64,000 nt of DNA from Candidatus Villigracilis proximus (lineage in GTDB: Bacteria; Chloroflexota; Anaerolineae; Anaerolineales; Villigracilaceae), in contig JADKBB010000020.1 of assembly GCA_016715195.1 (NCBI GenBank), forward strand, positions 12,543 to 76,542, read 5' to 3'. A program made the translations under genes and the position numbers. The notes below the pieces were generated by a model that had not been told where the DNA came from, did no database searches, and worked only from the letters and a program-made list of their open reading frames with translations. Shown here in pieces: positions 27,301-36,832 of the stretch; position 1 is the stretch's first letter, and every line of letters begins with the position of its first letter.

Positions 27301-28214
27301 TTCAACTTATAACGGCCAACCCGCTCCAGATCGTAATGCCGTTGGTCAAATAGTTGTTCCTCAAGGAACTGACGGGCATTATCAAGCGTAGCAGGATCGC
27401 CAGGGCGCATCTTTTTGAAAAACTCAATCAACGCCTGTTCAGCAATCGGTTGGTTGGAGGCTTTCCAATCAGGTTCTTGTTTAAGTGTGGAAGCCATGAA
27501 CATGCGCTCAGGGTTATTGTCCACATCCTTAAAGATGGAAAGAATTTCTTCATCGGAACCAGTCTTGATGGGAGAATCTTTAATGCCATCAGAGACCGCA
27601 GCAAGCGCCCGCAAGAAAACAGTGATCGGAACTGTGCGTTTACGATTGAACTTAAGGATGATGTAATCAGACTTGCGAGTCTCGAACTCCATCCATGCAC
27701 CACGATCAGGGATAAGTTTAGCCATCGCAAGCGGACGACCGGTTGCGCGATCTGCTGGAGCTTCAAAGTAAACACCAGGAGAACGAATCAATTGCGACAC
27801 GACAACGCGTTCGGTTCCATTTACAATGAACGTACCTTTGTCGGTCATTTCCGGGAAATCACCAAGGAAAATATCCTGCTTGATGGGTTCGGGGACATCT
27901 GGGCCAGCTAAAAGAACGGAAACATATAATGGACTGGAGTATGTGAGATCGCGCTCCACACACTCTTCAATTGTATGCTTGGGTTCTCCAAACCAGTATT
28001 TAAGACCCCACTGTTGAGACTCAGGGCCACGACTCGGGAAAAATAATTTCATCCCTTTGTTATAAGACTCAATCGGCGACACCTCGTGAAAGAGATCGCC
28101 TAAACCTTCCTTCTTGAGTCTTTCAAACGAATCAAGTTGTACTTCTATTAAATTAGGAAGGTCGAGCTTAACTGGAATACGTGCGTAACTTTTTTGGGAC
28201 AAAGAAGATGCCAT
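24315..28214 (-). CDS. rpoB: DNA-directed RNA polymerase subunit beta
   Basis: 1299 residues from ATG 28214 ([14 protein letters not shown]), which has AGGAGA 5-6 nt upstream; an open-frame start at 28265 is rejected. The rifampicin pocket reads [20 protein letters not shown] followed by [11 protein letters not shown], with the Asp, His and Ser of the sensitive form. [12 protein letters not shown] and [20 protein letters not shown] near the C terminus are intact. It is transcribed from the promoter at 28283-28311. The partner rpoC, almost always the next gene, is missing here: rpsL follows after 191 nt. Confidence 0.98.
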   Translation of the reverse strand: [1299 protein letters not shown]

Positions 28215-28282
28215 TCTTCTCTCCTGACTTTTGGCTGAGTTATGAAACGATTGTAACTGTCCCATTTGGACAGCGACCTAAC

Positions 28283-28311
28283 ATTATATCGAAATGAATA
28301 CAAAAAGTCAA
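28283..28311 (-). promoter_or_regulatory. Sigma-70 type promoter of rpoB
   Basis: On the minus strand: TTGACT (28306-28311), a 17-nt spacer, TATAAT (28283-28288). The predicted start is near 28276, leaving a 5' UTR of about 60 nt before rpoB. One of the best promoter matches in the window. Confidence 0.85.
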
Positions 28312-28359
28312 GAAGTGGACAATACATTAATCACATCAAATATATATGCAAAGCTTTTC

Positions 28360-28388
28360 TTGACAATCTGTATAAGTACGTGTAAAAT
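28360..28388 (+). promoter_or_regulatory. Promoter of the tRNA cluster
   Basis: TTGACA (28360-28365), a 17-nt spacer, TAAAAT (28383-28388). It lies about 30 nt before tRNA-Phe and diverges from the rpoB promoter. Confidence 0.85.
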
Positions 28389-28416
28389 CACGGACGCTTA
28401 ACAAAAAAATACACAG

Positions 28417-28489
28417 GCCGAGATAGCTCAGTTGGTAGAGCACGCGACTGAAAATCGCGGTGTCCCCAGTTCGATCCTGGGTCTCGGCA
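28417..28489 (+). tRNA. tRNA-Phe (anticodon GAA)
   Basis: 73 nt. The acceptor GCCGAGA pairs with TCTCGGC, discriminator A. The D loop has AGCTCAGTTGGTAGAGC, the anticodon loop CTGAAAA closes a CGCGA/TCGCG stem, and the T arm reads CCCAGTTCGATCCTGGG. CCA is not encoded. Confidence 0.97.
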
Positions 28490-28518
28490 CTCTCGGCTGA
28501 TATAATAGCCGAAAATCT

Positions 28519-28590
28519 GCGGGCGTAGTACAGTGGTAGTACGTCTCCTTGCCAAGGAGAAGGTCGTGGGTTCGAATCCCATCGCCCGCT
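28519..28590 (+). tRNA. tRNA-Gly (anticodon GCC)
   Basis: 72 nt. Acceptor GCGGGCG/CGCCCGC, discriminator T (U). Anticodon loop TTGCCAA in a CTCC/GGAG stem; T arm GTGGGTTCGAATCCCAT. No encoded CCA. A small hairpin TCGGCT/AGCCGA lies between this gene and tRNA-Phe. Confidence 0.97.
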
Positions 28591-28649
28591 CAAACATGGA
28601 GGATTGCAGATTGGAATACATTTCAGTCAGCAATCCTCATTGTGTATAT

Positions 28650-28720
28650 GGCGTCGTGGCCAAGTGGTAAGGCAAGGGTCTGCAAAATCCTCATCAGGGG
28701 TTCAAATCCCCTCGACGCCT
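28650..28720 (+). tRNA. tRNA-Cys (anticodon GCA)
   Basis: 71 nt. Acceptor GGCGTCG/CGACGCC, discriminator T (U), the usual U73 of tRNA-Cys. Short D arm, anticodon loop CTGCAAA, T arm GGGGTTCAAATCCCC. No encoded CCA. Confidence 0.97.
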
Positions 28721-28724
28721 CTTC

Positions 28725-28759
28725 AAAAAGCAAACCGTTTTGGTTTGCTTTTTTGTTTT
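28725..28759 (+). terminator. Terminator of the tRNA cluster
   Basis: The 12-bp arms AAAAAGCAAACC (28725-28736) and GGTTTGCTTTTT (28742-28753) enclose a 5-nt loop and are followed by TGTTTTT. It begins 4 nt after tRNA-Cys. Confidence 0.92.
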
Positions 28760-28778
28760 TCTCTGAGAAGAATTTTTT

Positions 28779-28836
28779 ATTTCCATGCCAATTACAATTT
28801 ATTTGGCATGGAAATTTCACTAAAAAAGCCTATAAT
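28779..28836 (+). promoter_or_regulatory. 13-bp inverted repeat (operator candidate) and -10 box before the giant sensor
   Basis: The arms 28779-28791 and 28803-28815 (core TTTCCATGCCAA with TTGGCATGGAAA) are perfect and separated by 11 nt. A TATAAT (28831-28836) lies 15 nt downstream, and no good -35 hexamer exists at the right place. So the repeat occupies the region where an activator or repressor would bind. It has no T-tract, so a terminator role is less likely. Confidence 0.5.
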
Positions 28837-28868
28837 AAATTTAGACAGAAGACACTATTCATTTACCT

Positions 28869-31800
28869 ATGATTACCTCAAAAATTTCACCCGCGCTAAA
28901 AATTACTCTTATCTACATTCTGATAGGAGGAACTTGGATTCTCCTATCAGATAGATTCGCGGGAATTTTATTCATTAACCCAATTCAATTGGCATTGATT
29001 CAAACCTACAAAGGCTGGCTTTATGTAATCCTTACCGCCATCATATTATTTTTCCTTATAAAGAAAAATAGTATTTCCCAAAAAGCAGCGGAACAAAATT
29101 TTTCAGATCTTTTTGAATCCACCACAGAAGGGATTTTTCGATCAGCACCCGGGGGGTATTTTATAAATGTCAACGCGGCAATGGCAAATATATATGGGTA
29201 CAGATCGCCGGAAGAGATGATAAAAGAAATCAGCGACATAAGTTCGCAAATACACCTGTCACCAGAAAGCCGGGAACAATTTACCAGTTTGTTATCACAA
29301 AATGGAGTAGTCGAAAAATTTGAAGCAATAAATATAAGAAAAGATGGAAGCATAATATGGACATCCACCAATGCCCGTGCTGTAAAAAATAAAGCCGGCA
29401 CGGTTTTGTACTTTGAAGGGTTTGTTACTGATATTACAAAACAAAAAAAAGCGGAAAACGCATTATTTAATACAGAAGAACGCTATCGGATGCTTGTAGA
29501 AAAATTGCCGGCCGTTGTTTTCATGGATAAATTCGATCAACCTGAAACGACCCAGTACATAAGTCCACGCTTGAAGGATTTACTTGGCTATACTCCACAG
29601 GAATGGGAATCTGGGAATAATTTATGGAAAAACTCCCTGCACCCAAATGATAGAGAACGCGTATTGAGTGAGGATATTCGAACCGATCAAACTGGTGAGC
29701 CTTTTCGAATTGAATACAGAATGCGTCATCAAGATGGACACTATGTTTGGATCAAAGAGGACGCATCTATTGTCCTCGGAGAAGATGGCACTCCCCTCTT
29801 CTGGCAGGGAATTCTCCTAGACATAACGGATCAAAAACATGCTGAAGAAGCCATACAACGCAGAGAAGAAATCATCAAAGCCGTTGGATTTTCAGCGGAG
29901 CAATTCCTGAAATCCTCCAACTGGGAAGACTGCATCAATCAAGTGCTTGCGCAACTTGGGAAAACCACTCAGGTTAGTCGTGTGTACGTCTTCAAGCGAC
30001 ATACATCTAATAAAAAAAATATATTCGTATCTCAAATCTTTGAATGGTGCAATCAGGGAATAAAACCGCAGATCCATAATCCCTCCATGCAAAACATAGA
30101 CATTACATCCGCTGGTTTTTTGCGTTGGGTTGAATTTTTCAACAAGGGATTGCCGGTTTACGGCAACATTAAAAACTTCCCTGCCCAGGAACAAAAATTC
30201 CTGGAGGAGCAGGATATTCTTGCATTGATCTGTATTCCACTTAAAATTGGAAAAGACTGGTGGGGATTTATCGGATTTGATGAATGTGCCGTGGAGCGTG
30301 AATGGACCGAAGCGGAAATTGAAGCGCTCAAAGCAGCTTCAAACACTCTTAGTGCCGCTATTGAAAAAAAAATATCTGAAGAAGCACTGCTTAATAGCGA
30401 AACCAGTTACCGTGGGTTATTTGACAGTATTCACGACGCCATCTACATTCAGGATATCAATGGTCTTTTTTTGGATGTAAATGACGGCGCCACAAACATG
30501 TATGGATACCCAAAAAATTACTTTATAGGAAAGACACCTGAAATTCTTAGCGCGCCGAATAAAAATGATCTGAACAAAATATCCCTGGCACTTCAAAAGG
30601 CTTTCAACGGAGAAGCACAGCAATTCGAGTTTTGGGGAAAGCGAAGCAATGGAGAGATTTTCCCGAAAGACGTGCGTGTATTTAAGGGGATGTACTTTGG
30701 GCAGGCTGTGATCATTGCCATCGCGCAAGATATCACGGCGCGCAAACGTGACGAAGACGACCTGCAAAAACAGTTGAAAGAATTGACGGTTCTGCACTCT
30801 GTGGCACTGGCAGAATCAAATGCCAAAAATATCGACGAATTGATCCAGCGCGTGACAGATATTATTGGAGACACCTTATATCCCGATAACTGCGGCATTC
30901 TTTTGTTCAATGAAACACGAGACGAACTAAAACCACATGCTTCCTATCGCGGCACAAGCGCTGAAAATCTAAACATCAGCAGTCCGCTGCACAAAGGAAT
31001 CACCGGAAAAGTTGCCGCTACCGGAAAAACGATCCGCTCAGGGAATGTTTTGCTTGAACCTGCGTATTATGAAACAACAGAGGGCATCCTTTCAGAACTT
31101 TGTATTCCGATCAGCAATGAGTCAAAAATCATTGGCGTACTTAATGTGGAAAGCAGACAATTAAATGCTTTTACCAAAACCGATGAAAGACTCCTCAATA
31201 CGATCGCGGGTGGAATGGCGAATGCCCTTGGAAAGATACAACTTTTTGAATTGGAACAAATGCGCCGCAAACAGGCGGAGATTTTGCGTGAAGCAACCGG
31301 AGACTTAACCTCATTCTTTGAACTGGACAAACTTTTTGAGAATATCTTTTCTTCGCTAAAAAGATTGGTTCCCTACAGCAGCATGTCAATTGAAATGATC
31401 AGTCATGGTTATGTTGAAATCGTTGCAGGAAAAAACATCCCTGAAGAAGTGATCGGCAAGAAATATGCATACAATACAAAAAAGTGGGGGGATTTGGAAA
31501 CGCTGCGCCAACCCCTGATTATTTCAGACGTTCAAAACGACGAACGCTTTGAGAAATTTGAGCAGACGAATTATATCCGCGGCTGGATGGGAATCCCGCT
31601 GTTCGCAAAAGATAAGATTATTGGATTTCTAAACTTTGACAGTCAAACTCCAAACTTTTTTAACGAAGAACATGCTGCCATTACCCAGACATTTGCAAAT
31701 CAGGCAGCGATCGCCCTGGAAAATGCGCGTCTATTTCAAGAGGAAAGTCACCGCTCACAGATCATCGAAGCGCTCGCAAATATCGCGAATGAGATTGCAA

Positions 31801-34800
31801 CCACCCGCGAAGTTATTCCCGCATTGGATAAAATTTCGGAACGCGCTCTTTCCCTGCTTAACGCCAGCACGATTGCAGTCTATTTAGTACAAGACAACAG
31901 CAAGGATATAAAAATAGTAACCGCACAAGGGGAGTATCAAAAAGAAATGCTGGCACATACGATTCAAGTAGGAGAAGGTATTACCGGGAATATTATTGCC
32001 ACCGGCAAGCCCGAAATTATTGACGACATCTCAAATGATCCGCGAAAAAAAACTGTCCCAGGCACACCTGAAGAAGAATCCAGACTCGACACAATGATGT
32101 CTGCTCCATTAATTCTGCACGGCAAGTCCATTGGAGCAATTAACGCATGGAGATTAAGGTCTAAAGGTTTATTCGATAAGCCGGAGTTGAATTTCCTTGT
32201 GAGCATCGCCCATCAAGCGTCCATATCCATAGAGTCAATGCGTCTATTCGAGGAGACAATGCGCCGTGCGCAGGAAGCAGCTGCAATTGCGGAAGTTGGA
32301 CGCGGCATCTCTGCCACTCTTCAACTCAATACTGTGCTTGAACGTATCGCGCTTTATGCCAAGGAATTGTTGAAAGCGGAAACAAGCGCTGTCTATTTAA
32401 CCGAAACGGGGTCGTCACAATTACGGGCAATATCAGCAATTGGAGTCGATGCTGATGAGATAAAGAACGATCCGATCCAGCCGGGCATTGGAATTCTCGG
32501 CGATATTGCCATAAAAAAAGTAGGGGAAATCATTAACGATACTACTGTGGACCTGCGCGCAATTCCCGTCAAGGGGACTGAAATTTTGCCCTACGAACAC
32601 ATAATGGGAGTACCTGTCCTTTCAAACGACCAACTCACAGGACTGTTGGTCGTTTGGCGGATTGGCGCAGACGAAGAATACAAGACGACAGATTTGGATT
32701 TTTTAAGCAGTCTCGCACAACAAGCTGCTGTTGCGATTGAGAATGCGCGTCTATTTGAAGCAGAACATAAACGCCGCCAGGAAGCGGAAACTCTCAGTCA
32801 GGCTACATCGGCGCTTGCAAACACCCTCGACATCAACAGTCTACTGGAAAGCATCCTCGACTGGCTCAAAAAAATTGCACCCTACGACAGTGCCTCGATC
32901 ATGCTCAATAATATAGACACAGTTAAACTTGTTGCAAAACGCCAGCTTCCAAAACAATTTTATATCGGGCAAATTTTCCCGATGACAGAAAAATGGAAAG
33001 AGGTTGGATTAAGCAGAAAGCCATTTATTCTTCAAGATGCCCAGGAAAACAAGCAGTTCGAAAAATGGGAGGGCAGCACATATATTCGCGGATGGATGTG
33101 CGTCGCCATGTTCACACAGGATAAATTAATTGGATTTATCAACCTCGATAGTAAGACAGCCGGCTTTTATACAGAGGAATATGGAATCCTGGTGCAAACA
33201 TTTGCCAACCAGGCTGCGACTGCGATAGAAAATGCCCGGCTCTTTGTGCTGGAACAGAAACGCCGTGAAAATGCCGAAACTGTACGGCAGGCAACCACAG
33301 CGTTATCCAACTTGCTTGACCTGCCATCCCTGCACGCAGCCATTCTTGAATGGCTGCAAAAGATCACCCCATATAATAGCGCTTCAATTTTAATGGTTGA
33401 AGGGAAGCACATCCGCATCGCAGCCGCCAGAGGACTGCCCTTCCCGGAAAAAGCAATGGGCATGGTTTTTCCATCAGATAATATTCTATGCAAGATCATG
33501 AGTAAAACAAATGAACCCTTGATCATTGATGACTGCAATGAAGATCCACGTTTTGAACGATGGGGAGACAACACGAATGTCCGCGGGTGGATGGGCGTGC
33601 CCATGATTACAGGCGGACAAGTGATTGGCTACATCGCCCTCGACAGCCACTCCCCCAGCGCATTTACACAAAACGATGCTGTCGCCGCCCAAACCTTCGC
33701 ACATCAAGCAGCAACATCGCTCGAAAATTCACGTTTGTTTACAGAGACGCGTCAACGGCTTGAAGAATTGGAAATCGTAAGCCGCGTATCCTTTTCACTA
33801 CGCGCAGCGCGTGACACCAAAGAAATGCTGCCCATTCTACTCAATGAAATAAAAGCCAGCGTAGATACAGACTCAGCAGCCATCTGGCTCTATGACTTTG
33901 AAAATAATGAACTAAAGTCCAAAGCTGCAACAGGGTGGTTCAATAGCCTGCCAAAGCCCAACTTTAAACCCAACGAAGGAATCATTGGAAAAGTATATTC
34001 CAGCGGAACAGCCCATGTAGGTGCCAATGCGGAGAATGACACGATCATCAACCCCGAAAATGCCGCATTCTTTGGAGAAAACGGAAGCGGCATTGCCGTT
34101 CCGATTCGAACCGCAACCGAAACGATCGGCGCACTCGCCGTGGCAATACAGGCTCCACGGAAAGTGAAATCACATCAAACCCGTATGGTCACAACACTGG
34201 CTGAAATCGCAGGCAACGCCATTTACCGCTCCAATCTTTACGAACGAAGCGAAGAACAGATCCAACGCCTTACCACCTTGCGTGAATTGGATACAGCCAT
34301 CGCCACCAGCCTTGACCTGCATATCACCCTCGGAATTGTTACCGAAAACCTGATCTCAAAAATGGGCGCAGACGCAGCGGCCGTGCTTGTATTTAGCCCA
34401 GACAGCCAAATGCTGGAATATTATGCAGCAACCGGCTTTGAAAACCGGAACATTCTACGCACCCCCATCAGCCTCGGAAATAGCTTAGCCAGCCAGATAT
34501 TGCTCAGCCGCAAATCCATGTATATTAAAGATGTAAAAAAAGAAACCGGCCAGTACCCAACCGGACCGCTTTCCGCTGAAAATTTTACAAGCTATTACGC
34601 TGTGCCGCTCTTCAGCAAAGGCGCTACAAGAGGCATTCTCGAAATTTATTTTCGCGCACCCATCTCCCTCACCGCCGATTGGCTTGATTTTCTTCACACA
34701 CTTGCCGGACAAGCCACAATCGCCATTGACAATGCTCAGTTGTTTGAAAACCTGCAAAAATCCAATCAGGAACTTTCGCTTGCCTATGACACCACATTGG

Positions 34801-35400
34801 AAGGGTGGGGAAAAGCGCTCGAACTACGTGACAAAGAGACTCAAGGCCACACACGCCGCGTCACAAACCTAACCCTTGAACTGGCCCGGCAAATAGGCAT
34901 TTCCCGAATCTGAATTATTACATATCCGGCGCGGCACCTTATTGCATGACATTGGCAAAATGGGCGTGCCCGATAACATCCTGCGAAAAAATGGGCCGCT
35001 CACACAAGCGGAAATTTTTGAAATGCGCAAACACCCCCAATATGCCTATGACCTGCTATCCCCCATTACATACCTGCGTCCCGCAATTGAAATTGCTTAT
35101 TGCCACCATGAATGGTGGGACGGAAGCGGCTACCCGCGCGGATTAAAAGGCGAGGCAATTCCTCTCTCAGCACGTGTATTCGCAATCGTCGATGTCTGGG
35201 ATGCCTTATCATCCGACCGGCCTTACCGCAAAGCGTGGCCTCGAAAAAAAATAATAAACTATATTAAAAATCTTTCAGGCAAACAATTTGACCCGGATGT
35301 AATCAAAGTATTCTTCAAAATGATCGAAGGTGAAATAAAACAAATAGACCCTTCTCATAAACCGCGTTCAAAACCCATAAAAAATAATGATCAAAAATAG
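28869..35400 (+). CDS. Giant membrane PAS/GAF sensor with HD-GYP output, single-base frameshift
   Basis: The frame runs to 34913 (2014 residues), then an extra base in CCC (34903-34905) shifts it. The HD-GYP remainder (LLHDIGKMGVPDNIL, HHEWWDGSGYPRGLKGEAIP) continues to 35400. With one C removed the protein is about 2176 residues. Order: two TM helices (residues 10-65), two PAS (about 78-320), GAF (330-500), PAS (507-630), eight more GAF repeats (637-1960), HD-GYP. The HD and GYP motifs needed for c-di-GMP hydrolysis are present. The GAF repeats are strongly alike (for example NQAAIALENARLF), suggesting internal duplication. The ligands are unknown. It is monocistronic, between its own upstream inverted repeat and a strong terminator. 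Confidence 0.9.
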
Positions 35401-35401
35401 A

Positions 35402-35443
35402 GACAAAAAGAAGCGCTGACCAAAATCAGCGCTTCTTTTTGTC
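35402..35443. terminator. Bidirectional terminator between the sensor and tyrS
   Basis: An 18-bp perfect stem (35402-35419 with 35426-35443) has a 6-nt loop. A-rich and T-rich ends on both sides suit termination of both convergent genes. Confidence 0.93.
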
Positions 35444-35454
35444 TCCTAAATTTT

Positions 35455-36666
35455 TTATTGAACCCGCAAGAACCGGCGCTTGCCGACTTGTAAAACGCCA
35501 GGGTGCGGAAATGGAGCATCACCGCGCTCCAACACTTCCCCATCCAAACGCACACCTTTCTGATCGATCAAGGAGCGAGCTTTACTCTTGCTCTCTGCCA
35601 AATTCGCAGCCAGAATCACATCCACAACGGTCTGACCTGCTTGCAGCGTAAACTCCGGCATTTCATCAGGAATTTCTTTCTGTTGGAAGGTCTTGATGAA
35701 ATTCTCCTGCGCCGACTTCGCATCTGCGTCGCCGTAAAAGATGCTCACGATCTCGCTTGCCATTTTCATTTTCGCATCGCGTGGATGGAACGCACCCGAA
35801 GCCACATCTTTTTCCATCACATCGATCTCATGCGGACTCCAACGTGTGACAAGGCGCATGTATAAACTCATCGCTGAATCAGGAACAGACATCAGCTTGC
35901 CAAACATATCGTTTGCGCCAGTATTGATCGGCACAATATTTCCAGTAGACTTGGACATTCTCTGCGTGCCATCTGTACCGGGCAAAATCGCAGTAATAAT
36001 TCCAACCAAAGGCTTTTGGCCCAAGGCTTCCTGCAATTTACGACCAGCAACAATGATATTGAACAGTTGGTCTGAACCACCGATCTGCACATCTGTTTCC
36101 ATGGCGACCGCATCATAGCCTTGCATCAAAGCATAGAAAGTTTCGTGAATGTAGATCGGCTCACCTTTATCCAAACGATTTGAAAAATTATCACGTGCCA
36201 AAAATTGCTGCACCGTGAAGTTTTGACCCAGGCGAATTAAATCCACCAGCGAAAGTTTTGACAACCATTCACCGTTATAGCGGATCTTTGTCTTCTCGCG
36301 GTCAAGCACGCGGTAGGCTTGCTCAGTATAGGTCAATGCATTTTCGTTGACCTTCTCCTCAGTCAGGATCGGACGCGCTTTATTCTTATCTGAAGGGTCA
36401 CCCACCAGCGCAGTGTAACTTCCGATCAGAAATGTGACCTCGTGTCCCAGATCCTGAAACTGGCGCAATTTGCGCATGGTGATCGTATGCCCCAGATGCA
36501 AATCTGTGGACGTAGGATCGTAACCGCAATACACACGCAACGGCCGATTCTCTTTTTCAGCGAGTAACAGACGTGCGCGCAGTTCAGTGGTCATGGCCTT
36601 TTTCAGGTCTTCATCACCATATTCTGTACCTTGCATCAATAATTCAACTTGTTCTTCAATGTTCAT
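35455..36666 (-). CDS. tyrS: Tyrosyl-tRNA synthetase
   Basis: 403 residues. Class I synthetase motifs: HLGH (HIGH motif, in STDLHLGHT) and RMSKSTGN (KMSKS). The C-terminal S4 RNA-binding domain covers about residues 340-400 (LAESKSKARSLIDQKGVRLD). It joins Tyr to tRNA-Tyr. ATG 36666 has GGAGA 6 nt upstream. Expression is probably controlled by the Tyr-rich leader peptide and attenuator at 36723-36826: see those entries. Confidence 0.97.
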   Translation of the reverse strand: MNIEEQVELLMQGTEYGDEDLKKAMTTELRARLLLAEKENRPLRVYCGYDPTSTDLHLGHTITMRKLRQFQDLGHEVTFLIGSYTALVGDPSDKNKARPILTEEKVNENALTYTEQAYRVLDREKTKIRYNGEWLSKLSLVDLIRLGQNFTVQQFLARDNFSNRLDKGEPIYIHETFYALMQGYDAVAMETDVQIGGSDQLFNIIVAGRKLQEALGQKPLVGIITAILPGTDGTQRMSKSTGNIVPINTGANDMFGKLMSVPDSAMSLYMRLVTRWSPHEIDVMEKDVASGAFHPRDAKMKMASEIVSIFYGDADAKSAQENFIKTFQQKEIPDEMPEFTLQAGQTVVDVILAANLAESKSKARSLIDQKGVRLDGEVLERGDAPFPHPGVLQVGKRRFLRVQ

Positions 36667-36678
36667 AACATTCTCCTA

Positions 36679-36711
36679 AGACCCTAAAGGTTTTAAAAAC
36701 CTTTAGGGTCT
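36679..36711. repeat. 33-bp perfect palindrome in the tyrS 5' UTR
   Basis: The 16-bp arms (AGACCCTAAAGGTTTT and its complement) flank a single central A at 36695. It lies between the attenuator and the tyrS Shine-Dalgarno. Without a T-tract on the minus strand it is not an obvious terminator. It could be a repeated palindromic element or an extra RNA stem next to the ribosome-binding site. Confidence 0.85.
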
Positions 36712-36722
36712 GATTGACAAAC

Positions 36723-36752
36723 AAAAACGCGCCCGCGATGATGAGGGCGCGT
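36723..36752 (-). terminator. Attenuator terminator upstream of tyrS
   Basis: On the minus strand ACGCGCCC (36745-36752) pairs with GGGCGCGT (36727-36734) across a 10-nt loop, and TTTTT (36723-36727) follows. The loop contains CATCATCGC (36735-36743). That can instead pair over 9 bp, one of them G-U, with GCGATGGTG (36761-36769), which lies just after the leader-peptide stop. The two structures exclude each other. Confidence 0.85.
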
Positions 36753-36760
36753 TCATAGCA

Positions 36761-36769
36761 CACCATCGC
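36761..36769 (-). promoter_or_regulatory. Antiterminator arm of the tyrS leader
   Basis: GCGATGGTG (minus strand) starts 6 nt after the leader stop codon and pairs with the terminator loop at 36735-36743. Its GGTG end, with the next T, can also pair with ACACC in the last codons of the leader (minus strand, about 36789-36785), giving the protector stem expected in ribosome-mediated attenuation. Confidence 0.65.
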
Positions 36770-36775
36770 TGTTGT

Positions 36776-36826
36776 TTATGGGCGGGTGTAATAATAGTAA
36801 TAAGCGGAAAGATTTATAACGGACAT
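36776..36826 (-). CDS. Tyrosine leader peptide of tyrS
   Basis: 16 residues: MSVINLSAYYYYYTRP, stop TAA. Five consecutive Tyr codons (TAT TAC TAT TAT TAC) occupy 36802-36788. In known leader-peptide attenuators (trp, his, pheA), scarcity of the cognate charged tRNA stalls the ribosome on such a run, frees the antiterminator arm and lets the biosynthetic or synthetase gene be read. The target here is tyrS itself. A ribosome that reaches the stop would cover about 36768-36761 and favour the terminator. The ATG lies 6 nt after a TATAAT, so the mRNA is predicted to begin at or next to the start codon (leaderless). No Shine-Dalgarno is visible. Confidence 0.8.
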   Translation of the reverse strand: MSVINLSAYYYYYTRP

Positions 36827-36832
36827 GGGCGT

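Noticed and set aside
28493..28512. TATAAT between tRNA-Phe and tRNA-Gly as an extra promoter
   Set aside because: It lies in the loop of a small TCGGCT/AGCCGA hairpin with no -35 at 17 nt; the three tRNAs are more simply one transcript.
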